64,000 nucleotides of DNA from Bradyrhizobium sp. OK095 (GTDB lineage Bacteria; Pseudomonadota; Alphaproteobacteria; Rhizobiales; Xanthobacteraceae). Position numbers and translations under genes: made by a program. The notes beneath the pieces were generated by a model. That model was not told the origin of the DNA, ran no database searches, and was given only the letters and a program-made list of their open reading frames with translations. The stretch covers positions 62,001-126,000 of the forward strand of contig NZ_FOBX01000016.1 of the NCBI RefSeq assembly GCF_900109945.1, written 5' to 3'. This document shows, piece by piece, positions 59,620 to 64,000 of this stretch; position 1 is the first letter of the stretch, and each line of letters opens with the position of its first letter.

Positions 59620-60108
59620 ATGGCCGCAACCTCGCAATATCTGACGCTCGGGCTCGCCGGCGAGACGTTCGGCATCAGCATCCGCAATGTCCGGGAGATT
59701 CTCGACATGCGGCCGATCTCGCGGCTGCCGCACGCGCCGAACTTCCTGCTCGGCATGATCGACGTGCGGGGTAGCGGTTATCCGATCGTCGATCTCAGGA
59801 CCAAGCTCGGCCTGCCAGCCGTGCCGGCTACCGAGGCGACCCGCATCATCATCCTCGACGTGCCGATGAAGGACCGTCTGGTCGGCGTCGGCTTCGTCGC
59901 CGATTGCGTGTTCGAGGTCACCGACATCGACGAGCAGGCGATCGAGCCCATCCCCGAGGTCGGCGGTAAGTGGCAATCCGACTATGCCGCCGGCATCGGC
60001 CGCAAGGGCGAGAAATTCGTGGTGATCTTCGACCTCGCCAAGCTGATGGCGAACGACGAGATCCCGGAAGAACGTAGCGTGGCCGCGGATTCATCCCGCG
60101 CCGCCTGA
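59620..60108 (+). CDS. cheW: Chemotaxis coupling protein CheW (second copy)
   Basis: A 162-residue CheW family protein: YLTLGLAGETFGISIRNVREILDMRPISRLPHAP and FLLGMIDVRGSGYPIVDLRTKLG fit, as does VFEVTDIDEQAIEPIPEVGG. It sits between the two receptors. Having two CheW proteins in one operon may allow different receptor arrays. It starts 36 bp after the first receptor gene. Confidence 0.92.
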   Translation: MAATSQYLTLGLAGETFGISIRNVREILDMRPISRLPHAPNFLLGMIDVRGSGYPIVDLRTKLGLPAVPATEATRIIILDVPMKDRLVGVGFVADCVFEVTDIDEQAIEPIPEVGGKWQSDYAAGIGRKGEKFVVIFDLAKLMANDEIPEERSVAADSSRAA

Positions 60109-60163
60109 GTTAGCAAATGCGTGGTCAAGCGTAAGCACCCCAATTCGAACCAACGAGACTGAC

Positions 60164-61966
60164 ATGAGATTCACCGTCAAAGCCAAGCTTGCCAGTGCCT
60201 TCGGCGTCGTCATCCTGCTGTCCATGATCGCCGGTGCGGTCGGCTACTTGAAACTCTCCGACATGGTGGGGACGACCGAGCAATTGGTCAACCGCGCCGG
60301 CCGGATGGAGAAGGCCGCAGAGCTCAAGGAAGGCGTCCTGCTCTTGGTCCGCGGCGAAAAGAACTCGATCCTCGCGGCGAGTGACGCGGAATACGATCAG
60401 TTCCTAGCCGACCTCGCCAAGAACCGCGAAGCGCTCACCAAGTCCAAGGACGAGATTACCGCTGCGGCCAGCGAAAGCGGCAAGAAGCTGATGGAGAATT
60501 TCTCCGTGGCGTTCGCCAAGCTGAACGCCTACCAGGACGAGACGGTCAGGCTCGCGAAAGCCGACAAGCCGAAGGCCCTTGACCGGTCCATGCATGACGG
60601 CCGCAAGGTCGTCGCGGACGCCCTGGAGGCGGCCGACGGCTATATCAAGAACGTCAAGAAGAACATGGCCGAGCAGGCCGAGCAGTCCAAGCAGGACGGT
60701 GCCCGTGCCGAAATGCTGCTGCTGAGCCTGGTCATCGCTTCACTCTTGATCGCCGTTGTTTCGGCGACCTGGATCGCGATGAACATCAGCCGCGCGCTGG
60801 CGCAGGCCGTGGGCCTCGCCGATGCGGTGGCGATCGGCGATCTCAGCCACAAGATCAATGCCTCCAGCAATGACGAGATCGGCGATCTCATCAAGTCCCT
60901 GAACGCGATGACGGTCAATCTGAATGCGACGGCGGCGCTGGCCAACCAGATCGCACAGGGCGATCTCACGGTCGAAGCCAAGCCGCTGTCGGACAGGGAT
61001 ACACTCGGCCTCGCGCTCGAGCGCATGGTGGAAAAACTCCGGCAGATCGTATCGGAGGCCCTGACTGCCGCGCAGAACGTCTCCGCCGGCAGCCAGGAGC
61101 TGTCCGCCAGCGCCGAGCAGCTCTCGCAGGGCGCGACCGAGCAGGCCTCGTCCGCGGAAGAAGCGTCTTCCTCGATGGAGGAGATGGCTTCGAACGTGAA
61201 GCAGAACGCCGACAATGCCAACCAGACCGAGAAGATCGCCGCGCAGTCCGCCAAGGATGCGGAAGCCAGCGGTGCCGCGGTCGGCCGCGCCGTCAACGCG
61301 ATGCAGACCATCGCTGAGAAGATCACGATCGTGCAGGAGATCGCGCGCCAGACGGACCTGCTCGCGCTCAACGCGGCAGTCGAAGCCGCGCGCGCCGGCG
61401 AGCACGGCAAGGGCTTTGCGGTGGTTGCCTCCGAAGTGCGCAAACTTGCCGAACGCAGCCAAGCGGCCGCCGCCGAGATCGGGACGCTGTCGACGGAAAC
61501 CGTCAAGGTCGCGCAGGAAGCTGGGAATATGCTGTCCAAGCTGGTGCCTGACATCAAGCGGACGGCGGAGCTGGTCGAAGAGATTACGGCAGCCTGCCGC
61601 GAGCAGGACGTCGGTTCGGCCCAGATCAACCAGGCGATCCAGCAGCTCGACAAGGTCGGCCAGCAGAACGCCAGCGCTTCGGAGGAGGTGTCCTCGACTT
61701 CCGAAGAGCTCGCTTCGCAGGCCGAGCAGCTTCAGTCCACCATCGCCTATTTCCGCATCGAGCAGGGACGCAGCCAGGCGGCCGCGCCGGTCGACCGGGC
61801 GGTCAATCAGCTGCGCGCCAAGGCGGCCACCATGGCGGCCGTCGAGCGTCCGGCCAGGAAGCCGCAGGGCAAGCCGGCACGCGCCGTGAAGGCTGCCGGC
61901 GGCGGCGGCTTCGCCTTCGACATGAACAATGGCGAGGACGATCGCGACGCTGATTTCCAGCGCTAA
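60164..61966 (+). CDS. Methyl-accepting chemotaxis protein (second)
   Basis: A 600-residue receptor with the same layout as the first one: TM1 ~9-28, sensor ~30-180, TM2 ~182-206, HAMP, signalling domain and the same kind of C-terminal tail (FAFDMNNGEDDRDADFQR). It has about 35 more residues after the first HAMP (ALANQIAQGDLTVEAKPLSD), which look like a second HAMP unit. The signalling half is almost the same as in the first copy at both protein and DNA level, while the sensor half differs more. A clear terminator follows. Confidence 0.92.
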   Translation: MRFTVKAKLASAFGVVILLSMIAGAVGYLKLSDMVGTTEQLVNRAGRMEKAAELKEGVLLLVRGEKNSILAASDAEYDQFLADLAKNREALTKSKDEITAAASESGKKLMENFSVAFAKLNAYQDETVRLAKADKPKALDRSMHDGRKVVADALEAADGYIKNVKKNMAEQAEQSKQDGARAEMLLLSLVIASLLIAVVSATWIAMNISRALAQAVGLADAVAIGDLSHKINASSNDEIGDLIKSLNAMTVNLNATAALANQIAQGDLTVEAKPLSDRDTLGLALERMVEKLRQIVSEALTAAQNVSAGSQELSASAEQLSQGATEQASSAEEASSSMEEMASNVKQNADNANQTEKIAAQSAKDAEASGAAVGRAVNAMQTIAEKITIVQEIARQTDLLALNAAVEAARAGEHGKGFAVVASEVRKLAERSQAAAAEIGTLSTETVKVAQEAGNMLSKLVPDIKRTAELVEEITAACREQDVGSAQINQAIQQLDKVGQQNASASEEVSSTSEELASQAEQLQSTIAYFRIEQGRSQAAAPVDRAVNQLRAKAATMAAVERPARKPQGKPARAVKAAGGGGFAFDMNNGEDDRDADFQR

Positions 61967-61977
61967 GACCGTCCAGA

Positions 61978-62015
61978 GGATCGGCCCGCCATTCAGCAGT
62001 GGGCCGATCCGTTTT
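61978..62015 (+). terminator. Rho-independent-type terminator after the second receptor
   Basis: GGATCGGCCC (61978-61987) pairs perfectly with GGGCCGATCC (62001-62010) around a 13-base loop, followed by GTTTT. It separates the receptor part of the cluster from cheR-cheB, which therefore may have their own promoter or depend on partial read-through. Confidence 0.8.
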
Positions 62016-62108
62016 CAGGTGCTGGCGTAAACGCGTAGGATTCAAGATGGCCCGTTCGGCCCGACATTCAGTGCAGGCGGCGGCCATCCCGAACGGGGGC
62101 ACGCAGCG

Positions 62109-62963
62109 ATGATGCCTGCCGTGCAGGATACGGCCGTCCATCTGTCGGACCGCCACTTCCGGACCATCGCCGAACTGATCGAAGGCCAGGTCGGTATCAA
62201 GCTGCCGCAGGGCAAGCGGCTGATGCTGGAGGGCCGGCTGCACAAGCGCGTGCGCGCGCTGAACTTCTCCGACCTCAACGAATATGTCGATAACCTGTTC
62301 GAAGCCCAGCATTTCGACACCGAGCTCACCCATCTCATCGATGTGGTGACGACCAACAAGACCGACTTCTTCCGCGAGCCGCAGCACTTCACCTTCATGC
62401 GTGACGTTGCGATCCCCGCGCTGCTCAAGTCGCACGGGCGCAGGAACGCGAACCTGAAGATCTGGAGCTCCGCGAGTTCGACCGGCATGGAGGCCTACAC
62501 GACCGCCATGGTGCTCGACGACATGACGCGGAGCGGCTCCCGGTTTGAGTACCGCATCCTTGGCACCGACATTTCGACCGCTGTGCTCCGCCTCGCCAAG
62601 ACGGCGATCTACACCCGCGATGTGCTCGCGCCGGTGCCGGAGCCCTTCGTGAAGCGATATTTCCTGTCGTCGCGGGATCGCTCCCGTAGCGACGTCCGCG
62701 TGGCGCCGGAGCTCAGGCGCATGACGCATTTCATGCGGATGAACCTCATGGACGGGTCCTATCCGGTGGATCGGGATGTCGACATCATCTTCTGCCGCAA
62801 CGTCCTGATCTATTTTGACAAGCCGACCCAGCGCAAGGTTGTCGAGCAACTCTGCAATCATCTGCGGCCCGGCGGCTATTTACTGGTCGGACATTCGGAA
62901 TCGATGATTCACAGTGCAGTGCCGGGTTTGAAGCAAGTTCAGCCAACCATTTTCCAGGTCTAG
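62109..62963 (+). CDS. cheR: Chemotaxis protein methyltransferase CheR
   Basis: A 284-residue enzyme. An N-terminal helical domain (RHFRTIAELIEGQVGIKLPQGKRLMLEGRL), VTTNKTDFFREPQHF, the SAM-binding region ILGTDISTAVLRLAKTAIY (motif with D), IIFCRNVLIYFDKPTQRKVV and the C-terminal GYLLVGHSESM are all characteristic. It methylates glutamates of the receptors using SAM. GGGGG lies upstream of ATG 62109. It is followed 16 bp later by cheB. Confidence 0.95.
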   Translation: MMPAVQDTAVHLSDRHFRTIAELIEGQVGIKLPQGKRLMLEGRLHKRVRALNFSDLNEYVDNLFEAQHFDTELTHLIDVVTTNKTDFFREPQHFTFMRDVAIPALLKSHGRRNANLKIWSSASSTGMEAYTTAMVLDDMTRSGSRFEYRILGTDISTAVLRLAKTAIYTRDVLAPVPEPFVKRYFLSSRDRSRSDVRVAPELRRMTHFMRMNLMDGSYPVDRDVDIIFCRNVLIYFDKPTQRKVVEQLCNHLRPGGYLLVGHSESMIHSAVPGLKQVQPTIFQV

Positions 62964-62979
62964 CCGGAGCGCAACCAAA

Positions 62980-64000
62980 ATGCCGAAGGAGAAAGTTCGC
63001 GTGCTGATCGTGGACGATTCGGCGTCGGTGCGCCAAATCCTGCAAACCATCCTCAGCGAAGACCCTGATATCGAGGTGATGGGTACCGCGTCCGATCCGT
63101 TCGCGGCGGCGCGCCGTCTCCAGAACGAAATCCCCGATGTCATGATCCTGGATCTGGAAATGCCGCGCATGGACGGCATGACGTTCCTGCGCAAGATCAT
63201 GGCGCAGCGTCCGATCCCGGTGATCATCTGCTCCTCGCTCACCGAAGAAGGCTCGAATGTGATGTTCGAGGCGTTCGAAGCGGGCGCGGTGGATATCGTG
63301 CCGAAGCCGAAGATCGACACGCGGCAGGCACTGTTCGAATGCTCCGCGCGGCTGCGCGAAGCCGTGAAGTCGGCGGCGCGCGCACGGGTGCGCCCGCGGG
63401 CAGAACGCCGCATGATCGAGAAGAAGCTGACCGCCGATGCGATCATCCCGCCGCCGGTGCAGGGCAAGGTGCGGCCGACGACGGAACGCATCGTCTGCAT
63501 CGGTGCATCGACGGGCGGCACCGAAGCGCTCAACGACGTCCTCGAGATGCTGCCGCCGCATTGTCCTCCGATCGTCATCGTCCAGCACATGCCGGCCGGC
63601 TTCACCGCGGCGTTTGCGAGGCGTCTCGACAGCGTCTGCCAGATCCGGGTCAAGGAAGCCGAGGACGGCGAGCCGGTGCTGCCGGGCAGCGCCTATATCG
63701 CGCCGGGCGCCCGTCACATGCTGCTCCAGCGTATTGGCCTGCGCTACCAGATCGCGATCAAGGACGGGCCGCCGGTGTCGCGGCATCGCCCTTCCGTCGA
63801 CGTGCTGTTCCGCTCGGCAGCCCAGCATGCAGGCGCCAACGCGCTCGGCGTGATCATGACCGGCATGGGTGACGACGGCGCGCGCGGCATGCTGGAGATG
63901 CGCAAGCTCGGCGCCTCGACCCGCGCGCAGGACGAAGAGAGCTGCGTGGTGTTCGGCATGCCCAAGGAAGCCATCGCCCATGGCGGCGTCGAGAAGGTGG
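62980..64000 (+). CDS. cheB: Chemotaxis methylesterase/response regulator CheB (runs off window end)
   Basis: The first 340 residues are present and the gene is open at the window end. Receiver domain with D58 (VMILDLEMPRMDG) and the DDS acidic pair. The esterase has the serine in IGASTGGTEAL, the histidine in VIVQHMPAGFTAAFA and the aspartate in MTGMGDDGARGM, so the catalytic triad is complete. It removes methyl groups from receptors when phosphorylated by CheA. The ATG is at 62980. Confidence 0.94.
   Translation, partial: MPKEKVRVLIVDDSASVRQILQTILSEDPDIEVMGTASDPFAAARRLQNEIPDVMILDLEMPRMDGMTFLRKIMAQRPIPVIICSSLTEEGSNVMFEAFEAGAVDIVPKPKIDTRQALFECSARLREAVKSAARARVRPRAERRMIEKKLTADAIIPPPVQGKVRPTTERIVCIGASTGGTEALNDVLEMLPPHCPPIVIVQHMPAGFTAAFARRLDSVCQIRVKEAEDGEPVLPGSAYIAPGARHMLLQRIGLRYQIAIKDGPPVSRHRPSVDVLFRSAAQHAGANALGVIMTGMGDDGARGMLEMRKLGASTRAQDEESCVVFGMPKEAIAHGGVEKV

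Overview
The window looks like chromosomal DNA of a high-GC alphaproteobacterium, most likely Bradyrhizobium or a close relative. The evidence is the codon style, the set of orphan solute-binding proteins, the two-subunit NAD-dependent formate dehydrogenase, the pob/pca aromatic pathway, a multi-gene chemotaxis operon, and palindromic intergenic repeats of the kind common in that group. The genus is an inference from gene content; no rRNA is present. Region by region: (1) 1-7000 is a compositionally odd, AT-richer accessory segment. It holds the start of a TPR protein, a 42-residue zinc-knuckle mini-protein, an FkbM methyltransferase, and a 1425-residue protein that joins an N-terminal NACHT-like NTPase to a C-terminal PD-(D/E)XK-like nuclease and a lysine/alanine-rich tail. 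This last gene is the best candidate for an undescribed defence system. (2) 7134-9174 carries an exported amidohydrolase and a CAU-anticodon tRNA, probably tRNA-Ile2. (3) 9521-12854 holds three adjacent orphan solute receptors of three different transporter classes. (4) 12959-30235 is a molybdenum/tungsten and formate module: an HTH-PBP regulator, a TupA-type oxyanion receptor, three MoeA-like proteins (one degenerate, one fused to a PBP domain), MobA, FdhD, MobB, a TusA-like protein, an OFA-family transporter and the FdsGB-fusion plus FdsA formate dehydrogenase. One FAD monooxygenase sits inside it. (5) 30451-35339 has YbaK, a GntR/FCD regulator and a tricarballylate-type tcuA-esterase-tcuB operon. 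(6) 35343-45469 has a lipase-like hydrolase, a fused MFS/acyltransferase/acyl-ACP synthetase, a TetR regulator with two visible operators, a diguanylate cyclase, pncB, and a methyltransferase/glycosyltransferase pair. (7) 45593-50155 is aromatic catabolism: a LysR regulator with pcaHG and an AraC regulator with pobA, converting 4-hydroxybenzoate to protocatechuate and then to the ring-cleavage product. (8) 50184-54351 has a CHASE2 adenylate cyclase with a FecR-like partner and an HD-GYP response regulator. (9) 54639-64000 is a chemotaxis operon STAS-cheY-cheA-cheW-mcp-cheW-mcp-cheR-cheB; cheB runs off the window end. Working together, part 4 appears to take up the metal oxyanion, build and sulfurate the cofactor, move formate or oxalate, and oxidise formate to CO2 with NADH production. 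A promoter-like sequence before the dehydrogenase has a palindromic operator in its spacer whose core matches a palindrome next to the GntR gene, suggesting a regulatory link. All assignments rest on motif recognition by eye; no database search was run.
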